DNA of 64,000 bases from Acidimicrobiia bacterium (GTDB taxonomy: Bacteria > Actinomycetota > Acidimicrobiia > Acidimicrobiales > MedAcidi-G1), in contig DUCC01000011.1 of assembly GCA_012959995.1 (NCBI GenBank), forward strand, positions 59,996 through 123,995, in the 5' to 3' direction. A program made the translations under genes and the position numbers. The notes under the pieces were generated by a model. The model saw only the letters and a program-made list of their open reading frames with translations. It was not told the origin of the DNA and searched no databases. Every line of letters starts with the position of its first letter. Position 1 is the stretch's first letter. This document shows positions 35,993 to 45,489 of the stretch, piece by piece.

Positions 35993-37738
35993 TTAGCTGT
36001 CTGTTTCTTCTAAAATCTCGTCAAGTTTTAAAATGTCGTTTTCGTAGATTACTCCGATGAACCTGTGCTCGTCGTCAACGACGGCGAGCACATCAATGTG
36101 CGCCTCTTCCATGGCCACGATGGCATCACGAAGCGACCAAGACGGGCGCGCCGCTGGAAGGTCAACGCGCACCAGATCGGAAACGGGTGTTTCATCCCAA
36201 AGCGAACGGTCCACTTCAGAAAGATCAGACAGGCTGATCATCCCCAGGTAACTGCCACCGTCCACTACCGGCACGGAGCGCTCCCGCCGTCCCAGAACAT
36301 GAAGATAAACAAATTCAGAAGTTGTGGCATCGGGGGGCACGGTCATGACGTCGGTGGTTAAAGCCGAGGTGATGGGCAAAGTAAAGCGGCGCTCCAGATG
36401 CCCCAAACGAGTGCTGTGCTGATGGTCGGCTACTGAAGATTTGCCGGCCACCACCTGGCTTACTGCCGCCGCAACCAGTGCCGGCACTACGAAAGACCCA
36501 CCGGTTGATTCAGCAACAAACATCACCGCAGCGATAGGGGCTTTGTATCCGGCCCCCAAAAAAGCCGCCAAACCCAAAGTGGGGTAAAGGCCTGGTCGAT
36601 CGGCTCCTAAAAATTGTCCAGTAAATTGCCCAAGGATTACCCCCTGGACCGCTAAAGGAATAAAAAGGCCACCCACCCCGCCCGCACTTAAGGTGACAAT
36701 AGTGGCGGCTAGACGGATGCCAAAAAGTAACGCAATGAGGCCCAAGCCGTTATCCGGGCGAACCACCCAAGCCATGGCCGCTTGGCCCGGTCCGATGCTC
36801 AGTGGAGCATCAAACATAAGGTCAGACCAGAGCGCCAGTAACGCTAAAACGACGCCTCCGGCCAGCACCCGGGGCAGAAAGTCAATGGATTTTGCCTGGG
36901 TTTTTGCCCAGCGCACGAGCCACGCCATAGAGCGCCCACCTAACCCGGCACCCACTCCAATGATCAGGGCACCCAGCATGTCACTGGTGCCTACCCCGCT
37001 AAACATGGCGTTGAGGTCGTCGGCGGTGAACCACATCTGGCTGCTGTCGGCCCCTAAACGAAAATGAGGGTCGTCTAAAAATGGCACGGCAGCATCGTGA
37101 CCAATCAAGTTAATGTAGGTGACGTAACTGGTGGCGGCCGCCAGCAATGAGGGCAACAGAGCCCGTCGGTTTACGTCATCGCGGTACGGGGCTTCTAAAG
37201 CGAAAAGCACCCCGGTGGCTGGTGCCTTAAAAACTGCTGCTACGCCGGCTGCGGCCCCCGCAGTTAATAAAACCCGCACATCTTCGCGGCGTAACCAGTT
37301 GCTAAAACGATCACGAACTGAAAGGCCAACGGTAGCTCCCGCATAGATCGAGGGCCCCTCAAGGCCTAACGCTCCGCCCATACCAATGGTGATTACTCCG
37401 GCCAGCAACTTAGCGGGAAGGTCCCGAAATGGAAGGCGGGGGTTACGTTCGTGAAAGGCACGAATAAACTCATCAGAGGTGCCCGAAGAAGAGTTTCGGC
37501 CCAAGTAACGAAGTATGAGCCCGGCCCCCAAAAGACCCAACCCCGGGGCGGCCATCAACTGCCAAAGAGGCCAATGCTCTACGCTGGCTAGCAAAAGCTT
37601 GTCGGTAACCGCCTCAAAGCCGGCAATAATGAAAGCCACCAACAGCCCAGTCAACATGGCCAGCGCCAAGACAGGGGTATCGCCACGAGTGGCTATGGTG
37701 CGGAGACGATTCACGGTTACCTTTCCTACCGGGTTCAT
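35993..37738 (-). CDS. ClC-family chloride channel/transporter with CBS domains
   Basis: 581 residues. The membrane domain has the conserved ion-pathway segments in degenerate form: SSGTSDEF in place of GSGIP, GLEGPS in place of GREGP, and GGVGGLFIPL in the second half. The gating glutamate of the GLEGP segment is kept. Two CBS domains at the C-terminus (about 445-575, e.g. MTVPPDATTSEFVYLHVLGRRERSVPVVD in part) probably bind adenine nucleotides. Whether it is a channel or an H+/Cl- exchanger cannot be decided by eye. Confidence 0.88.
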   Translation of the reverse strand: MNPVGKVTVNRLRTIATRGDTPVLALAMLTGLLVAFIIAGFEAVTDKLLLASVEHWPLWQLMAAPGLGLLGAGLILRYLGRNSSSGTSDEFIRAFHERNPRLPFRDLPAKLLAGVITIGMGGALGLEGPSIYAGATVGLSVRDRFSNWLRREDVRVLLTAGAAAGVAAVFKAPATGVLFALEAPYRDDVNRRALLPSLLAAATSYVTYINLIGHDAAVPFLDDPHFRLGADSSQMWFTADDLNAMFSGVGTSDMLGALIIGVGAGLGGRSMAWLVRWAKTQAKSIDFLPRVLAGGVVLALLALWSDLMFDAPLSIGPGQAAMAWVVRPDNGLGLIALLFGIRLAATIVTLSAGGVGGLFIPLAVQGVILGQFTGQFLGADRPGLYPTLGLAAFLGAGYKAPIAAVMFVAESTGGSFVVPALVAAAVSQVVAGKSSVADHQHSTRLGHLERRFTLPITSALTTDVMTVPPDATTSEFVYLHVLGRRERSVPVVDGGSYLGMISLSDLSEVDRSLWDETPVSDLVRVDLPAARPSWSLRDAIVAMEEAHIDVLAVVDDEHRFIGVIYENDILKLDEILEETDS

Positions 37739-37824
37739 ACCGTTAATGCGCGGTCATGTGCCCAACGGCCACCAAAGTAACCCACTGTGGCACAATAAGT
37801 AGCGACCAGAACAGAAAGAACATT

Positions 37825-39258
37825 GTGCCAGATCAATTACTTGCCGAACTTCGAGAAGCGCTTGGAGTGGAAAGCGTTTCTTTCGGGGGCGCTGCACAAC
37901 TTTTATATAGTCGAGACAGTTCGGTGTTTCCAGGTGGGCAGCCCGGACCGGTGTGTTTTCCAGAAACCACGGTGCAGGTCGCGGCCTGTGTGCAAGCGGC
38001 CATAAAACACGACCGGTCTTTTGTGCCGCGCGGAGCAGGTACCGGTTTAGCCGGAGGGGCCATTCCTTGTGACAACCCGGTAATGATCGTCACCACCAGG
38101 ATGAACAAAATTCTTGAAGTGAACGCAGAAAAACAGTTTGCCTGGGTGGAACCCGGAGTAATCAACCTTGACCTCACCAACCACCTTCGAGGTACCGGTC
38201 TGCATTTTGCTCCTGACCCTTCAAGCCAACAGTCGTGCACCATCGGCGGCAATGTGGCTAATAATTCTGGAGGACCCCACTGCTTGGCCTACGGGGTGAC
38301 CAGCGCTCACATTTTGGCGGTAGAAGTGGTGCTTCCCGATGCCTCGGTGGCTATTTTTGGCGACCCTGAAGGCCCTACCGGTGGTTACGACCTGCGTGGA
38401 GCATTTGTGGGCGGTGAAGGAACCTTGGGGGTCGCTACTCGAGTAGCGGTCCGACTTACCCCCGACCCTCCTGCGGTGCGCACCATGCTGCTGGATTTCC
38501 AAGATGTCGGTACAGCAGCCGACACGGTGAGCGCAATTATTGGCGCGGGCATTGTTCCGGCGGCTATAGAAATGATGGATCAAAAAGTTATCGAAGTGGT
38601 CGAAAAATTCATAAAAGTCGGTTACCCGCAAGATGCAGCCGCCGTATTAATCATTGAAGTAGATGGCCTGGCCGATGGAGTTGAACACGAAGTAGAACGA
38701 ATCACGGAAATAGCTTTGGCGTGTGGAACCCGCACGGTGCGGGTAGCGGCCGACGAGGAAGAACGAGCCCGGATTTGGAAAGGTCGCAAAAACGCTTTCG
38801 GCGCTATTGCCCAAGTAAAGCCCGGTTATTACTTGCATGACACGGTGATACCTCGTACCAAACTTACCGAGGTCATTAACAAGGTATACGAAACGGCGGA
38901 ACGCTATGACCTGTTAGTGATGAACGTGTTTCATGCCGGGGACGGAAACTTGCACCCACTGTTGATCTTTGATCCTCAAGAAGAGGGCATCATGGATCGC
39001 GTGTTGGCCGCCGGAGAAGAGATCGTACAAACCTCCTTAGATGCGGGCGGAGTGCTCTCTGGAGAACACGGTATTGGTTTAGAAAAGCGCCGTTTTATGG
39101 ATCGCCTCTTTAGCGAAAATGATCTGGCCGCCCAAGCAAAATTGCGCCACAGTTTTGACCCCGATGAACGGGCAAACCCCCACAAAGTGCTGCCCGGTGG
39201 GTCAAGTTGCGCCGAAATAAATCATATGGACAAGCCACCAGAGGGCACATGGGTATGA
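37825..39258 (+). CDS. glcD: Glycolate oxidase subunit GlcD, FAD-linked
   Basis: Catalytic FAD subunit of the three-part glycolate dehydrogenase. 477 residues from the GTG at 37825 (the longest frame begins at 37756 but adds an unlike tail). The FAD-binding PCMH domain is marked by PRGAGTGLAGGAIP, and SCTIGGNVANNSGG and GEGTLGVAT follow. The C-terminal oxidase domain ends with HAGDGNLHPL and GEHGIGLEKR. D-lactate dehydrogenases of the same family are the alternative, but the glcD-glcE-glcF order supports glycolate. The stop overlaps the glcE start. Confidence 0.9.
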   Translation: MPDQLLAELREALGVESVSFGGAAQLLYSRDSSVFPGGQPGPVCFPETTVQVAACVQAAIKHDRSFVPRGAGTGLAGGAIPCDNPVMIVTTRMNKILEVNAEKQFAWVEPGVINLDLTNHLRGTGLHFAPDPSSQQSCTIGGNVANNSGGPHCLAYGVTSAHILAVEVVLPDASVAIFGDPEGPTGGYDLRGAFVGGEGTLGVATRVAVRLTPDPPAVRTMLLDFQDVGTAADTVSAIIGAGIVPAAIEMMDQKVIEVVEKFIKVGYPQDAAAVLIIEVDGLADGVEHEVERITEIALACGTRTVRVAADEEERARIWKGRKNAFGAIAQVKPGYYLHDTVIPRTKLTEVINKVYETAERYDLLVMNVFHAGDGNLHPLLIFDPQEEGIMDRVLAAGEEIVQTSLDAGGVLSGEHGIGLEKRRFMDRLFSENDLAAQAKLRHSFDPDERANPHKVLPGGSSCAEINHMDKPPEGTWV

Positions 39259-40148
39259 ACGCTCTCGAAGAATTTCGCCAATCAGTGGGCCCTCGCGGAC
39301 CCGTAGCGGTAGTAGGGGGACGCACCCGGTGGCAACTCGGGGGTTCGGTAGATCCCCAAGCCCGACTAGTGGCTGCACCCCAAGGCATCGAGGCTCTGGA
39401 CCCCTCAGAGATGACGGTTAGCCTGGGTGCCGGCACCCTATTGGCGGCACTCGATGAGGCGCTAGCCGAGCACGGTCAAGAAGTGGCTCTTGACGGTCCT
39501 CCGGGCGCCACCGTGGGGGGAGCATTAGCGGTAGGCCACGACAGCCTGCGCCGCCGCCGCATAGGTTCCGCCCGGGATGTCTTGCTGCAAGCCGACTACG
39601 TGGATGCCCAAGGTGAGTTGATAAAGGCCGGCGGACCAACCGTGAAAAACGTTACGGGCTACGATCTCTGCCGATTGTTGGTGGGCTCACTGGGCACCTT
39701 GGGTTTTTTTGGCCAAGTAATTTTACGCACCCGGCCTCGGCCGGAAGCGACCAGGTGGCTAAGCGGTGCAGCCAGTCCCCAACGTTTTCTAACCGAGATC
39801 TACCGCCCGGCCACCATTTTGTGGGATGGACAGCAAACCGCAGTTTGCCTTGAGGGCTACCAAGAAGACGTAGAAAAACAAGCAATGAAACTTCACTCCC
39901 TGGGCCTCGAAACGAGCGGCCCACTGTGCCCCATGGTGTTGCCTCCGCACCGACAACGCTTGACCGAAGGGCCACTAAAAAGCGGCACCATTGCTGACGT
40001 GGGTTCCTCAGTTCTTTACGCTCCTCAACCGGCAGAGGCACCGGTGATCGCCCCAGAGGTTCAACGGGTGGTGGATCGACTTCGTCACCAATTTGACCCC
40101 GAGGGACGACTAAACCCGGGCCGCAACCCGCAACGGATGTCCACATGA
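39255..40148 (+). CDS. glcE: Glycolate oxidase FAD-binding subunit GlcE
   Basis: 297 residues starting at the ATG that overlaps the glcD stop (ATGA); an ATG at 39249 is nearly equivalent. It contains a PCMH-type FAD domain (DGPPGATVGGALAVGH; GGPTVKNVTGYDLCRLLVGSLGTLG), shorter than GlcD and without the oxidase C-terminal domain, as expected for GlcE. A C-terminal PEGRLNPGR-like end is present. The stop overlaps the glcF start. Confidence 0.9.
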   Translation: MNALEEFRQSVGPRGPVAVVGGRTRWQLGGSVDPQARLVAAPQGIEALDPSEMTVSLGAGTLLAALDEALAEHGQEVALDGPPGATVGGALAVGHDSLRRRRIGSARDVLLQADYVDAQGELIKAGGPTVKNVTGYDLCRLLVGSLGTLGFFGQVILRTRPRPEATRWLSGAASPQRFLTEIYRPATILWDGQQTAVCLEGYQEDVEKQAMKLHSLGLETSGPLCPMVLPPHRQRLTEGPLKSGTIADVGSSVLYAPQPAEAPVIAPEVQRVVDRLRHQFDPEGRLNPGRNPQRMST

Positions 40149-41311
40149 ACTTGCCTTTAGACCTCGATCCAGATGACTTGGCGGTCTGTGTTTCATGTGG
40201 GCTTTGTTTGCCACATTGCCCGACTTATCGAGTGACGCTCGATGAGCGCTACTCGCCGCGCGGCCGTATCAACTTGATGCGAGCGGCAGAAGAGGGCACT
40301 CTGGCCATGGACAATGAATGGTTCGATTCTCTGGACACCTGCATCCAGTGTTTGGGCTGCGAAACGGCGTGCCCTTCGGGGGTAAAGTACGGATCGCTTA
40401 TTGCTGGTACAAAAACCGCTATGGCGCAACAGCGCACTCCGGGGCGCAAACTCCGGGCCGGGCTTTGGGTCCTTAAACATCCCCGGTTGCTTTTGTGGGG
40501 GAGCAGAGCGATGGCCGTTGGACAGCGTCTGGGTCTCCTGCCCCGCAACTCATCGCTGTGGCCCAAAAAGCTCTCCTTGCGGCGCCCCAAGTCCACCGCT
40601 ACTTCAACCGGTGAAGTAGTGCTGTTCACCGGATGCGTCATGGACACGTGGATGCCTGAAGTGCACCGAGCGGCCGAAAAAGTGCTACAAGCCAGCGGCA
40701 CCACGGTGATGCTTTCAGGGCCGACCACGGGTTGCTGCGGGGCACTCCACGAACACGCCGGGTTAACCGACCAAGCCCGACAACGAGCACAGCAGGTAAT
40801 GGATTCGCTGCCCGGTCAGCACCCGATTCTGGTCGATGCTGCAGGTTGCGGGGCCGCCTTAAAAAATTACGGACACCTCTTGGGTACACAGCAAGCCCAA
40901 GAATTTGCCGAACGGGTTTTTGATGTCCAAGAGTGGCTTGCTAAACACCCAGAGCGCTTGGCAAAAATTCCCCTCAAGGAAACCGAACGGCCGCCAGTAA
41001 TTGTTCAAGACCCTTGCCACCTTCGTCACGCCCAGCAATGTCATGAAGCAGTTCGTGAAGTACTTGGTCCGGTGGCCCAAGTGGTGGAACTTGATGATGA
41101 AGGGCTTTGCTGCGGAGCCGGTGGATCGTTCTCTCTCGTGCACCCCGACCTGTCCCAAGAGGTGCGTAAGCGCAAAATGGAAGCCATCGCTCGGGCTGGC
41201 AACCACGAGGTGGTGAGTGCAAACCCCGGTTGTGCTTTGCATCTTGAAGCAGCGGGGGCCAAGGTACGACACCCTTTAGAGTTGTTGGCAGAAGCCATCG
41301 ACGACAAGTAG
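40145..41311 (+). CDS. glcF: Glycolate oxidase iron-sulfur subunit GlcF
   Basis: 388 residues. Two [4Fe-4S] motifs: C15-x2-C18-x2-C21-x3-C25 and C66-x2-C69-x2-C72-x3-C76, each followed by proline. Two CCG domains follow (TTGCCGALHEHAG and GLCCGAGGSF), typical of GlcF and LutA-like subunits that pass electrons to the quinone pool. It overlaps glcE by 4 bases. With glcD and glcE it makes a complete enzyme for oxidising glycolate, a common product of phototrophs. Confidence 0.92.
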   Translation: MNLPLDLDPDDLAVCVSCGLCLPHCPTYRVTLDERYSPRGRINLMRAAEEGTLAMDNEWFDSLDTCIQCLGCETACPSGVKYGSLIAGTKTAMAQQRTPGRKLRAGLWVLKHPRLLLWGSRAMAVGQRLGLLPRNSSLWPKKLSLRRPKSTATSTGEVVLFTGCVMDTWMPEVHRAAEKVLQASGTTVMLSGPTTGCCGALHEHAGLTDQARQRAQQVMDSLPGQHPILVDAAGCGAALKNYGHLLGTQQAQEFAERVFDVQEWLAKHPERLAKIPLKETERPPVIVQDPCHLRHAQQCHEAVREVLGPVAQVVELDDEGLCCGAGGSFSLVHPDLSQEVRKRKMEAIARAGNHEVVSANPGCALHLEAAGAKVRHPLELLAEAIDDK

Positions 41312-41320
41312 GAGCGCAAC

Positions 41321-41524
41321 ATGAGCGATCAGTATCAAGAAATAAGTAGTCGTCTAATGGCTATTTCCGAAGAAATTGCCGACCTGGCCCTTGCGGATCT
41401 TCGGGACTCTCTAGAAGAAGGCCGGCAGAAGACAACGCCTTTGGAAAAGCGTTTGACCCGTGCTCGACGAGCGGTGGAGAAAGCCGCCATATTGTTAGAC
41501 CCTGCGGGTCAAGACGTTTTTTAA
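41321..41524 (+). CDS. Small conserved-looking hypothetical protein
   Basis: 67 residues, alpha-helical and charged (QEISSRLMAISEEIADLALADLRD, EKRLTRARRAVEKAAILL). It probably forms a helical hairpin or coiled coil. It starts 9 bases after glcF and overlaps the convergent LOG-family gene by 4 bases. The N-terminal MSDQYQEIS with a nearby AGGAG upstream supports the start. No function known. Confidence 0.68.
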   Translation: MSDQYQEISSRLMAISEEIADLALADLRDSLEEGRQKTTPLEKRLTRARRAVEKAAILLDPAGQDVF

Positions 41525-42555
41525 CTCGGGTAGTCGTTAAGGGCGTCAATCATTAGACGGAGCCGGGCTTGGCCTGCACGGTGATAACGCAAAGCTAAAC
41601 GGTGAAGGCTCACCTGGTCGTTGTCTTTTAATTCTGCGCTGGTGACCTCAATGCGTTCGATGCTTCCGCTTTCTAACAGGTCGCCAAATTCTGTATTTAA
41701 GGCAGAGAGTTCAGCGTCTTCGACCATCCGGTTTAGGCGAAGGACTAAGCGGCCCCCCACGAAACGGGTTGAATGGAAGGTGGAATAAAAGTGGCACAGG
41801 TGATTGGCGGCTTGCGCCGGATCGTTGGTGACCGAGATGAAAGCCAAATCGTTTTCGCTTATCAACTGTCCTTCAAGGAGTTCGGCACGGATGAAGTCCA
41901 CCCAGCGCTCCCAGTAGGTGCTGCCCGGGGGGTCCAAAAGAACCACTGGACTAATGGGGGATTTTCCGGTTTGCATCAAAGTTAAAAGCTCGAAGGCCTC
42001 ATCCATGGTGCCGAAGCCTCCAGGCAACAAGGCGTAGCCATGGGATTCCTTCATGAAAGTGACCTTGCGGGTGAAAAAATATTTAAAGTTAATCAACTTG
42101 GGGTCGTCGGCGATGAAGGGGTTAGCGGTGTTCTCAAAAGGTAAATCGATGTTAATACCGAAAGAATTTTCTGTACCTGCTCCTTCTAAACCGGCGGCCA
42201 TAATCCCTGGCCCGGCGCCGGTCATGACCATCCAATCTCGTTTAACCATTTCGGCCCCGAACTGGCGAGCGCTTCGGTACGTGGGGTCGCCTTTTTTAAT
42301 GCGGGCGGAACCAAACAAAGTCGCTTTTCGGTGGTCTCGGTAGGGAGAGAAAACATGAAAAGCGTGCCGCAGTTCTTTCAAAGCACTGTTGACCAGTTTT
42401 AGTTCGCCCCGGTCGGCATTTTCATTACCGAGGCGAAAGGCGCTAACCAAGATTTCTGCGATGAGGTCCCGGTTCTCGTTTGGCACCGCCTCCACGAATT
42501 CCAGTATTTGTTGGTCTATCTGGTCGTTGCCGGTTCGGTAGGTATGCAAACTCAT
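41521..42555 (-). CDS. LOG family Rossmann-fold protein
   Basis: 344 residues. The nucleotide-binding GAGPGIM (residues 113-119) and the PGGFGTMDE motif (178-186) identify the LOG/lysine-decarboxylase-like family; many members release cytokinin-type or free bases from nucleotide monophosphates. It is longer than the ~200-residue plant-type LOG, with about 75 extra residues at the N-terminus and about 90 at the C-terminus, as in larger bacterial TIGR00730-type proteins. Substrate unknown. Confidence 0.85.
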   Translation of the reverse strand: MSLHTYRTGNDQIDQQILEFVEAVPNENRDLIAEILVSAFRLGNENADRGELKLVNSALKELRHAFHVFSPYRDHRKATLFGSARIKKGDPTYRSARQFGAEMVKRDWMVMTGAGPGIMAAGLEGAGTENSFGINIDLPFENTANPFIADDPKLINFKYFFTRKVTFMKESHGYALLPGGFGTMDEAFELLTLMQTGKSPISPVVLLDPPGSTYWERWVDFIRAELLEGQLISENDLAFISVTNDPAQAANHLCHFYSTFHSTRFVGGRLVLRLNRMVEDAELSALNTEFGDLLESGSIERIEVTSAELKDNDQVSLHRLALRYHRAGQARLRLMIDALNDYPS

Positions 42556-42580
42556 GGGGCAACACTAGGCGCAAGTTGTT

Positions 42581-44965
42581 TCAAGCACCGACCACCGGTA
42601 TTAACACCCGGCCGTCATCGGCGCGGTTTACTGTAAGGCGGGTAGCTCTGGTTACCGGTTTATACAGGGTGGTGCGCTGTTGTAAAGAGCGCCCCAAAGG
42701 CTCCACCAGACGGCTCAGGTCCGCTTCGGTGACCTGCTGTCCATGGTCGGCGCCTGCGGCCCGAGAGATGCTTTCATCGATAAGCGTGCCGCCGACATCG
42801 TTGGCCCCCGATTGGAGGAGTTGGCGTACGCCGTCAAAGCCAATCTTTACCCAGGAGGCCTGGATGTTGTCAATCAACCCGTGGTAAGTGATGCGCGCTA
42901 CGGCATGCATGAGCAGGGTTTCTCTAAAGGTAGGCCCACGGCGCGAACGATGTTGTAAATAAATGGGCGATGCCATGTGAACAAAAGGAAGCCCCACGAA
43001 TTCAGTAAAGCCACCGGTCTCTTTTTGCAGGTCTCGGCAAAGCAACAGGTGGCGCACCCAATGTTCGGGGCGTTCGATGGAGCCAAACATGATGGTGATG
43101 TTGGATCGTAAACCCACTTGGTGGGCCGTGCGGTGCGCTTCGAGCCATTCTTCGGTATTGATTTTGTCGGGGCAAAGGTCGGCCCGCACTTCGTCGCAAA
43201 GAATTTCTGCTGCGGTGCCGGGCAAAGTCTTTAGCCCAGCTTCCATGATGCGTTTGAGGTACTCGGCGAGAGGTTGCCCCAAACGTTGCGCCCCCACGGT
43301 GACCTCCAAAGCGGTAAAACCGTGAACATGCATGTCCGGGACGGCTTGGCACACGGCGCGGGTCACGTTGATGTAGTAGTCGCCGTCAAAGTCCGGGTGG
43401 ATGCCCCCTTGAAGGCAAACCTCCGTGGCCCCCATGCGGGCCGCATCGGCGGCTCGTTGAGCAATTTCATCAAATTCCAGAAGATAAGGGCGGCCCCGCA
43501 AGTTCAGCGATAAGGGGCCTTTTGAAAAACCACAAAAACGGCACTTGTAGGTGCACACGTTGGTGTAGTTGATGTTTCGATTGGCTACCCAAGTCACCGC
43601 ATCGCCCACCGCGTCTTTGCGTAACTGGTCGGCGACCTCGGCTACTGCTGCTACTTGAGGACCGCGAGCAGCAAAGAGTGCCGTCATTTCTGGGGCACCG
43701 ACTTCTTGCCCGGCGAGGACCCCATTGAGGACTTCTCGAAGGTGGCCGGTAATTTTATGGGGAGCCGGTACCAAGGTAAGTGGGGTAACCGGCACTCCGG
43801 AGCACCAACTCGTCGAGGGTTCGCCGATGGCTTGCATCTCGCTGTCTGGTTCGGGGCCCGCTTCAAAGCGTTCAGGAAAAAAAGCCCCAGGATCGTCGCG
43901 AGCTAAGCCCTCGCTGTCTGAACGGTCCATGATCGGGAAATGTAAAGCAGAATCGAACCAGCGGTCTGGGTCGGTAACAAACTCGGGGTGGGCGGTAAGT
44001 CGAGGAGCCAATACCAAGCCTCGGTCTTCGGTGGCCTGGCGGAGTTTGTCTAGCGACGGCCAAGGGCGTTCGGGGTTGACGTGATCGGCGGTAACTGGGG
44101 AAACCCCGCCCCAGTCGTCAAGGCCCGCATCAAGCAACAGGCCAAAGTCGTCGGTCAAATTTGGCGGAGCTTGCACATGAACCTCGGGGGGCAGAATGAG
44201 CCGCGCTAAAGCTATGGCTTCCAGAAAGTCGTCGACCGGGCAAGGCGGGGACTGGTGCATGGCCGTGCCTGCCTTGGGCAAAAAGTTTTGCACGATTACT
44301 TCCTGAATGTGTCCGTAGCGAAGATGTGCAGCAGCGATGGCCTCCAAGGCAGCAATGCGGTCAAGGCGTTCTTCGCCGATGCCCACCAAAATGCCGGTAG
44401 TGAAAGGAATGGCTAAACGCCCGGCCGCCTCCAAGGTGGCTAAACGGCGGGCTGGGTCTTTGTCTGGGGCACCCCGGTGGCAAGCCAAGTCGGGGACCAG
44501 CGACTCGACCATCATCCCCTGCGAAGGAGAGACAGAACGGAGTTGCTGCAGCTCGTCTTGACTCAAGGCGCCGGCGTTGGCGTGGGGGAGGAGCCCCGTC
44601 TCGTCGAGAACCAGTTGGGCCATGGCCGCCAAGTAATCAATGGTGGAGGTGTACCCGTGCTCTTTGAGCCAGTCGGCGGCCAGGGGGTAGCGTAATTCTG
44701 GGCGCTCGCCCAAGGTAAAGAGGGCTTCGTGGCAGCCCATGAGTGCACCCTGGTGGGCGATCTCGAGGACCTGTTCTGGGGAGAGGTAAGGCGCCTCAAG
44801 GCGGGCCGGTGGTTGGGCAAAGGTGCAGTAACCGCAGCGATCTTGGCACAGCATGGTGAGGGGAATGAAAACTTTTGGGCTAAAAGTAATGCGATCCCCG
44901 AACTGTTCTTGGCGGCGTTGACGGGCTAACGAAAAAAGTTCTGGGCCGGTAGGAAATGAGGTCAT
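42581..44965 (-). CDS. fbiC: FO synthase, fused CofG/CofH (FbiC)
   Basis: Makes the 7,8-didemethyl-8-hydroxy-5-deazariboflavin chromophore of coenzyme F420 from a flavin precursor and tyrosine. 794 residues with two radical-SAM domains. The CofG half has C40-x3-C44-x2-C47 (CQDRCGYC). The CofH half begins after about residue 430 with NRNINYTNVCTYKCRFCGF. Fusion of both halves is the actinobacterial arrangement. Its ATG overlaps the stop of the HxlR gene. F420-dependent enzymes are not obvious in this window. Confidence 0.96.
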   Translation of the reverse strand: MTSFPTGPELFSLARQRRQEQFGDRITFSPKVFIPLTMLCQDRCGYCTFAQPPARLEAPYLSPEQVLEIAHQGALMGCHEALFTLGERPELRYPLAADWLKEHGYTSTIDYLAAMAQLVLDETGLLPHANAGALSQDELQQLRSVSPSQGMMVESLVPDLACHRGAPDKDPARRLATLEAAGRLAIPFTTGILVGIGEERLDRIAALEAIAAAHLRYGHIQEVIVQNFLPKAGTAMHQSPPCPVDDFLEAIALARLILPPEVHVQAPPNLTDDFGLLLDAGLDDWGGVSPVTADHVNPERPWPSLDKLRQATEDRGLVLAPRLTAHPEFVTDPDRWFDSALHFPIMDRSDSEGLARDDPGAFFPERFEAGPEPDSEMQAIGEPSTSWCSGVPVTPLTLVPAPHKITGHLREVLNGVLAGQEVGAPEMTALFAARGPQVAAVAEVADQLRKDAVGDAVTWVANRNINYTNVCTYKCRFCGFSKGPLSLNLRGRPYLLEFDEIAQRAADAARMGATEVCLQGGIHPDFDGDYYINVTRAVCQAVPDMHVHGFTALEVTVGAQRLGQPLAEYLKRIMEAGLKTLPGTAAEILCDEVRADLCPDKINTEEWLEAHRTAHQVGLRSNITIMFGSIERPEHWVRHLLLCRDLQKETGGFTEFVGLPFVHMASPIYLQHRSRRGPTFRETLLMHAVARITYHGLIDNIQASWVKIGFDGVRQLLQSGANDVGGTLIDESISRAAGADHGQQVTEADLSRLVEPLGRSLQQRTTLYKPVTRATRLTVNRADDGRVLIPVVGA

Positions 44966-45441
44966 GGGGTGTTCCTTAACTGCGGGGTGTGGCCAGGGCC
45001 GGGTCGGCTAGAAATTTGTTGAGCGGTGATGTCTTGATGGCAGTGAGAGCAGTGCACCGTTTGGTCTAGTGGAGTGCCGCAGGTTTGATGTACCAGCAGC
45101 GTGGGTGGGCCTTCTTCGGCGTACCAGGTGTCTCCCCAATGCATGAGGGCAATGAGGGCGGGGGAGAGGTCGCGCCCTTTGGCGGTGAGAATATATTGGT
45201 GGCGAATCGGGCGTTGCTGGTAGGGCTGTCGTCCAACGATCTCATGGTCGATGAGCTTGTTTAGCCGGTTGCTCAAAAGATTGCGTGCGATGCCGAGGTC
45301 TCGTTGAAGGTCTTCGAAGCGTCGTACGCCGCGAAACAAATCTCGTAAAATTAGCAAGGTCCAGCGGTCGCCGATGGCCTCCAGGGTGGCGGCGAGAGAA
45401 CAAGTGGCGGTGGGGGAAGCAACGGCGGTGTGGTCTGGCAT
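44962..45441 (-). CDS. HxlR family transcriptional regulator with C-terminal zinc-type motif
   Basis: 159 residues. The HxlR winged helix is clear: C14SLAATLEAIGDRWTLLILRDL then RRFEDLQRDLGIARNLLSNRL, including the N-terminal cysteine often used for redox or electrophile sensing. After the core, CGTPLDQTVHCSHCHQDI may bind zinc. It overlaps fbiC by 4 bases (ATGA), so both are on one transcript, making a role in F420 biosynthesis plausible but unproven. Confidence 0.87.
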   Translation of the reverse strand: MPDHTAVASPTATCSLAATLEAIGDRWTLLILRDLFRGVRRFEDLQRDLGIARNLLSNRLNKLIDHEIVGRQPYQQRPIRHQYILTAKGRDLSPALIALMHWGDTWYAEEGPPTLLVHQTCGTPLDQTVHCSHCHQDITAQQISSRPGPGHTPQLRNTP

Positions 45442-45489
45442 GGCCCCAACGTAGCAGTCCGTAGCAAAAAGAAACGGACTGGGCAGGGA

